From assembly GCA_021776925.1 (NCBI GenBank), contig JAJFFB010000102.1, positions 1 to 43,761 of the forward strand: a stretch of 43,761 nucleotides of DNA, written 5' to 3'. Both the position numbers and the translations under genes were made by a program. Position 1 is the first letter of the stretch. Each line of letters begins with the position of its first letter. This stretch comes from Planctomycetota bacterium (GTDB lineage: Bacteria > Planctomycetota > UBA1135). Positions 23,767-30,350 of this stretch are shown piece after piece. The notes under the pieces were generated by a model that searched no databases, was not told where the DNA came from, and was given only the letters and a program-made list of their open reading frames with translations.

Positions 23767-23879
23767 CGGTGGTAATAATAACCTCCGGGAAACCGAGCTG
23801 CAGAGCAACTTCATCCTGCTGGGGGAAGCAACCCTGGCCGCGCCACCTGGGGGGCAGAAATGATCCCAGGGCCCGTGTC

Positions 23880-24308
23880 CTATTCGCCCACCCCGCGACT
23901 CCTGAGGGCATGTGACTTGTATTTCATGTCTTCGACTTGGATGTGGTTGGTCCACCAGGTACGTAGGAAACCGATCACCTTGTCCACGGAAGGGGTACCT
24001 GATTCCAGCGCCTGGAGAGCCATTGTGGCCAGTGTGAGCCGGTAGTCCTTGTGCAATTCCTTGTGCGCATCCAATTCCGGAAAGCCAATGCGGTCGAGCA
24101 GGGCCTCCTCTGCCGCAAGGTGGTCACTTGAGTATTTCATCAACTCCCCGATGACCTCGGACACAGTTTCTTCGCCGGACGCTTTGTCCCTGGCCTTGGC
24201 GAGACGGTTGATCAGCTGGAAAATCCTCCGGTGATGGCCGTCCATTTCTGGAGACCCCACGCTCATTGCCGGAACCCAGACCAAGGAATTGGGATACCTA
24301 TCACCCAT
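23880..24308 (-). CDS. Bacteriohemerythrin (copy 2)
   Basis: This is also a 142-residue di-iron hemerythrin-fold protein. It keeps every ligand motif (GHHRRIF, HLAAEEALL, AHKELHKDY, TNHIQVEDMKY) and clearly arose by tandem duplication with copy 1. N- and C-termini differ most. Its promoter region is A+T-rich; TACACT lies 10 nt upstream of ATG 24308. Hemerythrins in bacteria are linked to oxygen storage, aerotaxis or oxidative stress, and the peroxiredoxin lies next door. No chemoreceptor or GGDEF domain is attached. Confidence 0.9.
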   Translation of the reverse strand: MGDRYPNSLVWVPAMSVGSPEMDGHHRRIFQLINRLAKARDKASGEETVSEVIGELMKYSSDHLAAEEALLDRIGFPELDAHKELHKDYRLTLATMALQALESGTPSVDKVIGFLRTWWTNHIQVEDMKYKSHALRSRGVGE

Positions 24309-24862
24309 AACGAGGAATAGTGTACGGAATCAAAATATTAATGCAAATGCGTCTAATTCCAAAATATAAGGAACAACGATATTCGTGATCAGGATGATTT
24401 AATTCAAGAAAAGGGAAAATGAAAATCCTTAGGAGATATGCATGCGCGGTATTGCCACGCCTATTTGGCTCGGCATCTACAGCAAAGATACGTTCCGGAG
24501 TTGACAAACTCAAGCTCATGGAGCAAATCAGCCCGCCACGCGGTGGCGAAGCCGGCTAAACCGAGAGATTCGTTGGCCATCATGAACGACCGTTCCTTCG
24601 ACTTGAAGGCGGAGGATGAGGTTCGATCAGAACTCGGAATCCTCCTGGTACGGCCCCATCGTTTGCAGGGTGGTTGCAGGAATACTGGGCCGAGCCTCCC
24701 TGGAGTTTGACCACAGTTTCCCGGACTGTTCGATGGGGATTCTCGTGGGCGAACCGATGGATCATTGGGATAGTCCTTAGGCGTGGACATGGATCCGGGT
24801 TTTGGGTCCCACATTTGGATTCAGGATCAGGACATTGTCTACTGCAAGGTACTATTGCCACC
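24309..24862. other. 554-bp stretch without a convincing gene
   Basis: The left part (24309-24440) is A+T-rich and probably holds the promoter of the hemerythrin gene. Small ORFs exist, for example a 90-codon frame from 24438 with AGGAG just before its ATG, but none resembles a known protein. The rest looks like non-coding spacer or remains of a decayed gene. Confidence 0.5.
24850..24855 (+). promoter_or_regulatory. Candidate -10 box of the cobalamin adenosyltransferase
   Basis: TACTAT ends 7 nt before ATG 24863, which would give a leaderless mRNA. No clear -35 element at the usual distance. Confidence 0.35.
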
Positions 24863-25423
24863 ATGAAGATCTACACCCGCGGCGGAGATGGGGGCGAGAC
24901 CGGGCTGTTCGGCGGGCCGCGGCTGCTCAAATCCGCGGGCCGCGTGTCCGCTTACGGCGAGGTGGATGAGCTTTGCGCCACCCTCGGCTGGTGCGCTCTG
25001 GAGGCCTACCCTGACCTGGGGGCGGCGCTTGAGCGCGAGTGCGCGCGGCTGTTCACTCTTGGGTCGCATCTGGCCACGCCGGGCGAAGCCAGCGCGTCGG
25101 CGCGTGCGCAGCTGCCATCCTGGCCGGCGGACGCCTGCGCAGAACTGGAACAGGAGATCGACGCCTGGGACGCGCAGCTCGAGCCGCTGCGCAACTTCAT
25201 CCTGCCCGGCGGCAGCGAGGCGGCGGCGCGCCTGCACCTGGCGCGCGCGGTGTGCAGGCGCGCCGAGCGCGCAGTGGTGGCGCTGGCTTCGACCGAGCCG
25301 GTCGACGCCCTGCAGCTCGCCTACCTGAACCGCCTCAGTGACTGGCTGTTCACCGCCGCCCGCGCAGCCAATCACCGGGCCGGCTGCGGCGACCGCTTGT
25401 GGCTTCCAGGTCCAAGCGCCTGA
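24863..25423 (+). CDS. Cob(I)yrinic acid a,c-diamide adenosyltransferase (PduO type)
   Basis: This 186-residue enzyme transfers the adenosyl group of ATP to cob(I)alamin, making coenzyme B12. Motifs: the N-terminal ATP loop KIYTRGGDGGETGLFGG, the GEVDELCATLGW helix, FILPGGSEAAARLHLAR and CRRAER (residues about 120-140), and the C-terminal LNRLSDWLFTAARAAN. These match the PduO/MMAB family in order and length. No other cobalamin gene is nearby. The start MKIYTRGGDGG is canonical for the family. The 3' end overlaps the convergent patatin gene by 74 bp. Confidence 0.93.
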   Translation: MKIYTRGGDGGETGLFGGPRLLKSAGRVSAYGEVDELCATLGWCALEAYPDLGAALERECARLFTLGSHLATPGEASASARAQLPSWPADACAELEQEIDAWDAQLEPLRNFILPGGSEAAARLHLARAVCRRAERAVVALASTEPVDALQLAYLNRLSDWLFTAARAANHRAGCGDRLWLPGPSA

Positions 25424-26261
25424 CGTGCGCCTCTTGCAGCGCGAGTTCGAATTCGCCGCTGTCGAGTACGTATTTTGCGGCGCGGCCGCCGGCGCGGATC
25501 AGGTCGGTGGCGCGGTGAAAATCGAATAGGCCCACCCCGCGTAACTGCGGCTCGAGGATGAAGGCCGGCTTGTGGTCCTGCAATTGATAGACGCCGAGCT
25601 TGTACTGCAGATGGGCGATGGCGTCGCTCATCGCCGAGAGGATGTTGGGCGGTCCTTCCGGCTCGGGCGTTGGCGGGTGGATCGCTTCGAAGGCCTTCTG
25701 TACCGGCGGCAGTTCGGCGCTGTTGACGTTGATCGCCACCACCGGGGCGCTGCCGAGCGCCGCCGCCGCCGCCGCCGGCACCGGCGTCGACACGCCGCCG
25801 TCGACCAGCCACTGCGAGTTGATCAGCACCGGCGAGAAGAAGCCGGGAATGGCAAAGCTGGCGCGGATCGCCTGGGCCAGATCGCCCTCGCGCAGGCGCA
25901 CCTCGATGCCGTTGCTCAATTCGGTGGCCACCGAGGTGAACGGCAGGGGCAGGGTTTCGATGGAATGGCCGCCCGCCAGCCTGCGGATCAGCGCCTCGAT
26001 GCGGCGGCCGCCGACCAGCCCGCGGATGGGGAAGCGCAGGTCGACGAGCATCAAGATGCCCTTGCGGTCGAGGTTGTCGAGGAAGTCGACGTATTCGTCG
26101 AGCACGCCGGCGCAGTGCAAACCCCCAACCACCGAACCGATGCTGGTGCCGGCCACGCCGACGATGCGGTAACCGGCGTCCTCCAGCGCGCGGATGACGC
26201 CGATATGGGCCAGCCCGCGGGCACCACCGCCACCGAGTGCGAGGATGATGTCCTTTTTCAT
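25350..26261 (-). CDS. Patatin-like phospholipase (RssA/NTE type)
   Basis: The 303-residue protein is a predicted serine lipid hydrolase. GGGGARG near the start is the oxyanion hole, GTSIGS carries the nucleophilic serine (GxSxG), and DGGVSTPVP supplies the catalytic aspartate. The conserved order and distance are right for bacterial patatins. ATG 26261 (MKKDIILALGGG) is chosen over 26276 because it gives the family's usual N-terminus. No signal peptide, so it is probably cytosolic. Its C-terminal 24 codons are antisense to the end of the cobalamin adenosyltransferase gene. It is divergent from the XdhC-like gene. Confidence 0.9.
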   Translation of the reverse strand: MKKDIILALGGGGARGLAHIGVIRALEDAGYRIVGVAGTSIGSVVGGLHCAGVLDEYVDFLDNLDRKGILMLVDLRFPIRGLVGGRRIEALIRRLAGGHSIETLPLPFTSVATELSNGIEVRLREGDLAQAIRASFAIPGFFSPVLINSQWLVDGGVSTPVPAAAAAALGSAPVVAINVNSAELPPVQKAFEAIHPPTPEPEGPPNILSAMSDAIAHLQYKLGVYQLQDHKPAFILEPQLRGVGLFDFHRATDLIRAGGRAAKYVLDSGEFELALQEAHVRRLDLEATSGRRSRPGDWLRGRR

Positions 26262-26355
26262 GATCGTGGGGAGCAAGCCGGCACGACGGGCGCACCGCGC
26301 CGCTGCCCCGACGCCGCGATTCTACGCCGCTCGGGGCTGAGGGGTGGGCGTGGAG

Positions 26356-26361
26356 TAGAAT
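26356..26361 (+). promoter_or_regulatory. Candidate -10 box of the XdhC-like gene
   Basis: TAGAAT lies 8 nt before ATG 26370. The same hexamer occurs 6 nt before the amidohydrolase start at 36726. Confidence 0.4.
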
Positions 26362-26369
26362 CAAGGGTC

Positions 26370-27206
26370 ATGCCCGTGCAGCCAGACATCTACGAGGAGA
26401 TCGTGCGCATGCGCCAGGCCGGGTCGCCGGCGGCGCTGTGCACCGTGCTCCTCGCCCGCGGCAGCACCCCCGGCAAAGACGCCATGAAGATGCTGGTGCG
26501 TGGCGACGGCTCCACCCTCGGCTCCGTCGGCGGCGGCTGCGTCGAGGCCGACGCGGTGAACATGGCCTTGCAGGTCATCGCCGACGACCGCGCCCAGACC
26601 TGCAGCTTCCGTCTCAACCAGAAGGACCTGCCCGAATCCGGACTGATCTGTGGCGGCCAGGTGACCATCCTCGCCGAACCGGTGGTGCCGCCGGTGCTGG
26701 TCCTGCTCGGCGGCGGCCACGTCGCCGGCGCGGCGGTGCGCCTGGCGCGCGAGTGCGGCCTGCGCACCCTGGTGTGCGACACGCGCGAAGAGTACGCCAG
26801 CAAACTGGCCCACCCGCAGGCCGACGCCACCTTCGCCGGCGCCTGGGACGACGCCGTCGCCAGCGTCGCCCCCGCCGAACACCACTACCTGGTGGTCGTC
26901 ACCCGTGGCCACAAAGACGACGCCGAGGCCCTGCGTGCCATCTGGGGCCGAAAGTGCCGGCCCAAATACCTCGGCATGATCGGTTCCAAGGCCAAAAAGG
27001 CCACCCTCGACCGCATCCTCGCCGACGAGGGCGTCGATCCTGAGTGGCTGGCTTCGATCCGCACGCCGATCGGCCTGCCCATTGGCGGACGCAGCAGCGG
27101 CGAGATCGCGCTGTCGCTGGTGGCCGAATTGGTGCGCCTGCGCCGTCTCGGAGAGCCCGCTGAGGCCCAAGAGGGCCAAGAAAAGCGTCACCCGAGCGCA
27201 GTTTGA
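26370..27206 (+). CDS. XdhC/CoxI family molybdenum-cofactor insertion or maturation protein
   Basis: This 278-residue protein has the two XdhC parts. The N-terminal domain carries LGSVGGGCVEADA and the ESGLICGGQV cysteine motif. The C-terminal Rossmann-like domain begins PPVLVLLGGGHVAGAAVRLA and continues to YLGMIGSKAKK and RTPIGLPIGGRSSGEIALS. XdhC binds the molybdenum cofactor, promotes its sulfuration and delivers it to xanthine dehydrogenase or related hydroxylases. No such hydroxylase is in the window, so the client must be elsewhere. The C-terminal 20 residues (PAEAQEGQEKRHPSAV) are a disordered tail. Confidence 0.9.
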   Translation: MPVQPDIYEEIVRMRQAGSPAALCTVLLARGSTPGKDAMKMLVRGDGSTLGSVGGGCVEADAVNMALQVIADDRAQTCSFRLNQKDLPESGLICGGQVTILAEPVVPPVLVLLGGGHVAGAAVRLARECGLRTLVCDTREEYASKLAHPQADATFAGAWDDAVASVAPAEHHYLVVVTRGHKDDAEALRAIWGRKCRPKYLGMIGSKAKKATLDRILADEGVDPEWLASIRTPIGLPIGGRSSGEIALSLVAELVRLRRLGEPAEAQEGQEKRHPSAV

Positions 27207-27279
27207 CGGTATTCCATAACCACGGCTATCCTGTCCCACCCTTTGCCGGCCCCACGCCCAAAGTCCTGTACCTGAACCC

Positions 27280-28371
27280 ATGCTTGTCGCCTTCACGACC
27301 GCCCTCCTCTGTGCCGCCGCTGCTCCCCAGGAAGATGCCCTGGTCCTGACCAACGGCAAGGTGCAGACCGTCCGCCGCATCAAGGCAGAGACCTTCAAAG
27401 AGGTCATCTACCAGACCACCGGCGGCGGCGAAAGCCGCAAGGCCTCCGAAGACGTGCTCGAGGTGCGCCACAACCTGACCGCCAAGCAGCTCACCGAGTT
27501 CGCCGGCGCGGTCGATGCGATGGAAATCGGTGATTTCGGCAAGGCCGCCACGCTGCTCGACGGCGTTCTGGTCGACCAGGCGCTCGAGCGGTCTTCCTTC
27601 GCCTGGGTGCGCCAGCACGCGCTCTACCGGCAGGCGCGTTGTTTCTACGCGATGGCCCGTCCGAAAGACGTCACCCGCGTCGTCGACAGCCTGTTGACCA
27701 GCGTGCCCGACACCTTCTTCTACGCGCCGGCCCTGATGGTCAAGGCCGAGTCCCTGAAGATCGCCGGCCAAGACGCGCAGGCCAAGGCGGTGTTCGAACA
27801 GCTGGCCAGCGAGGTCGCCAACAAGGGGCTGCCGGAGCGCTGGTTGCGCGAAGCCGAACTGGGGCAGGCGCTGCTCGACAAGTCGCTGCGCGGCAAGGCC
27901 AAGGAACGCCTGCTCGCCGGTCTGGCGGAAAAGAACAACGCCAATTTTCCCACCGTGGCCAGTCGCGCCAACGTCGAGATCGGCAACGTGATGGTGAGCT
28001 CCAAGGAATATGACAAGGCGCAGGGTTTTTTCGAGCGCATCGTCAAGGGTGGTTCGGCCGACGAGATGACCCTGGCCGGAGCCTACGCCGGTCTGGGCGA
28101 CTGCCACTACTATCGTGCCCAGGGTCTAGCGGGCACGCGCCAGCGCGATGAGTATGAGCGCGCCGCCCTGAACCACCTGCGGGTGATCACCATGCACCAG
28201 GATGCAATCGCCCTGGTGCCGCGCAGTCATTACCACGCTGCGGTTGCCTTGCGCAACATGAAGCAGACCGAAACGATCAAGCAGGCGCGTCAGCTGGCCA
28301 GCCGCCTGAAGCGTCTCTATCCGCAGTCGCCTTGGTGGACCAAGCTCGCCCAAGAGTGGCAGCTGCGCTGA
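27280..28371 (+). CDS. Secreted TPR-like repeat protein of unknown function
   Basis: This 363-residue protein has a short signal peptide (residues 1-16, LCAAAAPQ). A small beta-rich N-terminal section (DALVLTNGKVQTVRRIKAETFKEVIYQ, about 18-60) is reminiscent of the NGxxxxGxI strands found before TPR regions in planctomycetal proteins. Residues about 70-350 form paired helices typical of tetratricopeptide repeats, with phrases such as ALYRQARCFYAMARP and SRANVEIGNVMVSSKEYDKAQGFFERI. Such proteins usually scaffold envelope complexes. No enzymatic motif. The following 104 bp hold a possible ECF promoter for the next gene. Confidence 0.75.
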   Translation: MLVAFTTALLCAAAAPQEDALVLTNGKVQTVRRIKAETFKEVIYQTTGGGESRKASEDVLEVRHNLTAKQLTEFAGAVDAMEIGDFGKAATLLDGVLVDQALERSSFAWVRQHALYRQARCFYAMARPKDVTRVVDSLLTSVPDTFFYAPALMVKAESLKIAGQDAQAKAVFEQLASEVANKGLPERWLREAELGQALLDKSLRGKAKERLLAGLAEKNNANFPTVASRANVEIGNVMVSSKEYDKAQGFFERIVKGGSADEMTLAGAYAGLGDCHYYRAQGLAGTRQRDEYERAALNHLRVITMHQDAIALVPRSHYHAAVALRNMKQTETIKQARQLASRLKRLYPQSPWWTKLAQEWQLR

Positions 28372-28446
28372 CCGAATCCGATTGGGTTGTTTGTTGCGGA
28401 TCTGGGCGTGGCGGTTGTTTTCCACCACGGCGGGGTTCTCCACAGG

Positions 28447-28472
28447 TGTAACTTGGCGGCTTCATTTTCGTC
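28447..28472 (+). promoter_or_regulatory. Candidate ECF sigma-type promoter of the sigma factor gene
   Basis: TGTAAC (28447-28452) is followed after 16 nt by CGTC (28469-28472), close to the Bacillus SigX/SigW-like pattern. It lies 33 nt upstream of GTG 28506, so the sigma factor may direct its own transcription. Confidence 0.45.
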
Positions 28473-28505
28473 CGATTGGGTGTTCCCACATCGGAAGAGA
28501 AACAA

Positions 28506-29039
28506 GTGCCCAAGGAGAATCCGTATGAAGAATGGTCCGTCCAGCTCAAACGCTATGTCATCAGCCGCCTCGGCGATCGCGATCTGGCCGAGGACATCGC
28601 CCAGGAAGCGCTGAGCCGCCTGTGGTTGCGCCTGGTCGAGGGCGATCCGCTGCACAATCCCAAGTCGTGGTTGTTCCGCATCGCCCACAACCTGGCCGTC
28701 GATGTGGTGCGGCGCCGTCTGCCCGCGGCGATCGGGATCGAGGCTTTGGGCGGGGTGCCCGATCCGGCCAGCGTGGTTCCCGAGGAAGAGTGGTTCCGCA
28801 CGCGCGGCGGTGACGTGCCGCGCGCCGAGTTGCTGCGCCGCGTGCCCGCCGCTCTCGACGGTTTGGCGGGGCCCTACCGAGAGGTGCTGGTCGGCCACTA
28901 CCGCGACGGGTTGACCTGCCAGCAACTGGCCGCTCGCGAGCGCATCAGTCTGGACAACGTCAAGGTCCGCCTCCACCGAGCGCGCAAGCACCTTCAGGCG
29001 GTGCTCGAACGCCAGTGCCACGAAGCCTCGGGGCTGTGA
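28506..29039 (+). CDS. RNA polymerase ECF-type sigma factor
   Basis: The protein has 177 residues from GTG 28506, preceded by GGAAGAGA 6 nt upstream. A TTG at 28476 would add 10 residues. Sigma region 2 is visible as RDLAEDIAQEALSRLWLRLVEGDPLHNPKSWLFRIAHNLAVDVVRRR. A linker of about 55 residues follows, then region 4: LDGLAGPYREVLVGHYRDGLTCQQLAARERISLDNVKVRLHRARKHL. Sigma1.1 and region 3 are lacking, as in ECF factors. No anti-sigma gene with membrane helices follows; the next gene is a lipoprotein and could take part in signalling, but that is only conjecture. The upstream TGTAAC/CGTC pair suggests autoregulation. Confidence 0.9.
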   Translation: MPKENPYEEWSVQLKRYVISRLGDRDLAEDIAQEALSRLWLRLVEGDPLHNPKSWLFRIAHNLAVDVVRRRLPAAIGIEALGGVPDPASVVPEEEWFRTRGGDVPRAELLRRVPAALDGLAGPYREVLVGHYRDGLTCQQLAARERISLDNVKVRLHRARKHLQAVLERQCHEASGL

Positions 29040-29090
29040 AGCCGCATTCCGGGCTGTGAATCCGCCCTCTTTGCTGTGAATCCGCCACGC
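29031..29090 (+). repeat. Three tandem 20-bp repeats between sigma factor and lipoprotein genes
   Basis: Units start at 29031, 29051 and 29071, with the shared core GCTGTGAAxCCGC. The first contains the sigma factor stop codon, and the last ends exactly before ATG 29091. Function unknown; they could be protein-binding sites or the result of replication slippage. Confidence 0.8.
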
Positions 29091-30350
29091 ATGTTGTGCC
29101 ATTGGATCACCACCGCAGTGGTGGCCGTGGCCGCCTGCACCCCGCAACCCGGCGAACCCGGCGAACCCGGCGACCTCCGCGCGGTCGGCGGATTGGCCGG
29201 GCCGGAGGTGGGGCGCGTACGCCGCCTGCGGCTTGCCAGCGTTGAAGAACAACTCGCCGCAGCGGGGCTCCAGCGCCGCGCAGCCCAGGGCAAGACCAGC
29301 CTGGAGCGGCTCCTGGCATTGCAGGCCGCCGCCGAGGCCTATCGCGTGGTCGGCGTGCTGTGGCCCGGGCCTGGCTCGGAACAGTGCGAGGCGGCCTTCC
29401 GCCGCGGCGAACTGGAGCGCATCCTCGGGCGGCCGGGGGTGGCACGGTCCGCTTTCCAACAGGCGGTCGATGCCGCACCCGGCTCCACCCTTGAGCTGCG
29501 GGCGCGCCTGGAAATGGCCCACCTGGATCGGCGTCTAGGTCTCTACCAGCGGGCCTTGCTGGCCTATCAGGCCTTGGCCGCCCGCGTCGAGGCGCCGCTG
29601 CGGCTGGCCAACGACGGCCGTGAGTGGGCCGGGCGCACCCTGCTCGACCTCGGCCGCTACGCCGAGGCCGCGCGCACCTTCCAGCAGTGGCAGGAGCGCG
29701 CCGAAAACCAGGTCGAGGCGCTGACTGCGGCCGACTCGCGCGCCATCGCCCTGATTCGCGGCGGGAGTCCGCAGGCCGGGCGGCAGCTGCTGGCCCACTT
29801 GCAACAAAGCCTGGCCTACGCCGCCGCAGAAGAAAGCGAACAGGGGCGCGCGCTGGCGCGGGCCCTGTCCCGGTTGAAGGCGCCGCGCCTACTCGCCGAG
29901 CTCGGCGATGGCGATGGCGGTGGCGAGCTCGGCGGTATGGCTGAGGCTGATGCGGATGGCGACGATGCCGTTCTCCTGCGCGATCTCGGCGGCGCGCCCG
30001 TCCAGGGTCAGGCGCGGGCTGCGCCGACCATCCGACCACACCTCAAAGTCGCGAAAGGTGACCCCGCCGGTCCAGCCGGTGCCGAGCACTTTCATCGCGG
30101 CTTCCTTGGCGGCGAAGCGCGCTGCCAGATGAACATCGGGGTGGCGCCGGCGCGCGCACTCCTCCAGTTCGGCGGGGGTGAACAGGCGCTCGCGCATGCC
30201 GGCGCCGCCGCGCTCGAGGCTGGCGGCAAAGCGCTCGACCTCGACCAGGTCGATGCCCAGGCCCGGAACTGCAGCGGGAAGAGTTGCGGCCATCCTTCCC
30301 GGCAGGATAGCGGCGGCACCCCTGGCCGCGGCACAATGGATGGTTCATGA
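29091..30350 (+). CDS. TPR-like lipoprotein with a 3' part antisense to acpS
   Basis: ATG 29091 gives a lipoprotein signal with lipobox VAAC (C16); GTG 29076 would add five residues. Three PGE-type tandem repeats follow the cysteine. Residues about 40-265 are helical with TPR character (ERLLALQAAAEAYRVV, GRPGVARSAFQQAVDAAPGSTLELRARLEMAHLDRRLGLYQRALLAYQAL). The frame then stays open through the whole acpS gene on the other strand, and its TGA overlaps the pcrA start (ATGA). The last 150 residues look like antisense translation: low complexity, no helical repeat. Either the gene truly ends there or its original stop was lost. Function unknown; it could sense or bind partners of the sigma factor. 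Confidence 0.6.
   Translation: MLCHWITTAVVAVAACTPQPGEPGEPGDLRAVGGLAGPEVGRVRRLRLASVEEQLAAAGLQRRAAQGKTSLERLLALQAAAEAYRVVGVLWPGPGSEQCEAAFRRGELERILGRPGVARSAFQQAVDAAPGSTLELRARLEMAHLDRRLGLYQRALLAYQALAARVEAPLRLANDGREWAGRTLLDLGRYAEAARTFQQWQERAENQVEALTAADSRAIALIRGGSPQAGRQLLAHLQQSLAYAAAEESEQGRALARALSRLKAPRLLAELGDGDGGGELGGMAEADADGDDAVLLRDLGGAPVQGQARAAPTIRPHLKVAKGDPAGPAGAEHFHRGFLGGEARCQMNIGVAPARALLQFGGGEQALAHAGAAALEAGGKALDLDQVDAQARNCSGKSCGHPSRQDSGGTPGRGTMDGS
29146..29172 (+). repeat. Three tandem 9-bp repeats encoding PGE units
   Basis: AACCCGGCG is repeated three times without interruption and encodes the Pro-Gly-Glu units just after the lipobox cysteine of the lipoprotein. Confidence 0.85.
29889..30293 (-). 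CDS. acpS: Holo-[acyl-carrier-protein] synthase
   Basis: This 134-residue enzyme transfers 4'-phosphopantetheine from CoA to acyl carrier protein, making it active in fatty acid synthesis. Motifs: the N-terminal GLGIDLVEVERF with the Mg-binding aspartate, RLFTPAELEEC, then the signature ARFAAKEAAMKVLG, and the C-terminal ISLSHTAELATAIAI. All agree with AcpS in order and length. Upstream TATCCT 10 nt before the ATG may be its -10. It diverges from pcrA. Its whole length is antisense to the open frame of the lipoprotein gene. Confidence 0.95.
   Translation of the reverse strand: MAATLPAAVPGLGIDLVEVERFAASLERGGAGMRERLFTPAELEECARRRHPDVHLAARFAAKEAAMKVLGTGWTGGVTFRDFEVWSDGRRSPRLTLDGRAAEIAQENGIVAIRISLSHTAELATAIAIAELGE
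30304..30309 (-). promoter_or_regulatory. Candidate -10 box of acpS
   Basis: On the minus strand TATCCT ends 10 nt before the ATG of acpS; GGGAAGG lies between and may act as a ribosome-binding site. Confidence 0.3.
30332..30337 (+). promoter_or_regulatory. Candidate -10-like box of pcrA
   Basis: CACAAT lies 9 nt before ATG 30347, in the 53-bp gap between the divergent acpS and helicase starts. Confidence 0.25.

Noticed and set aside
24438-24710. 90-codon plus-strand frame with AGGAG before its ATG
   Set aside because: No similarity to any family I know and unusual composition; kept only as a remark in the spacer entry.
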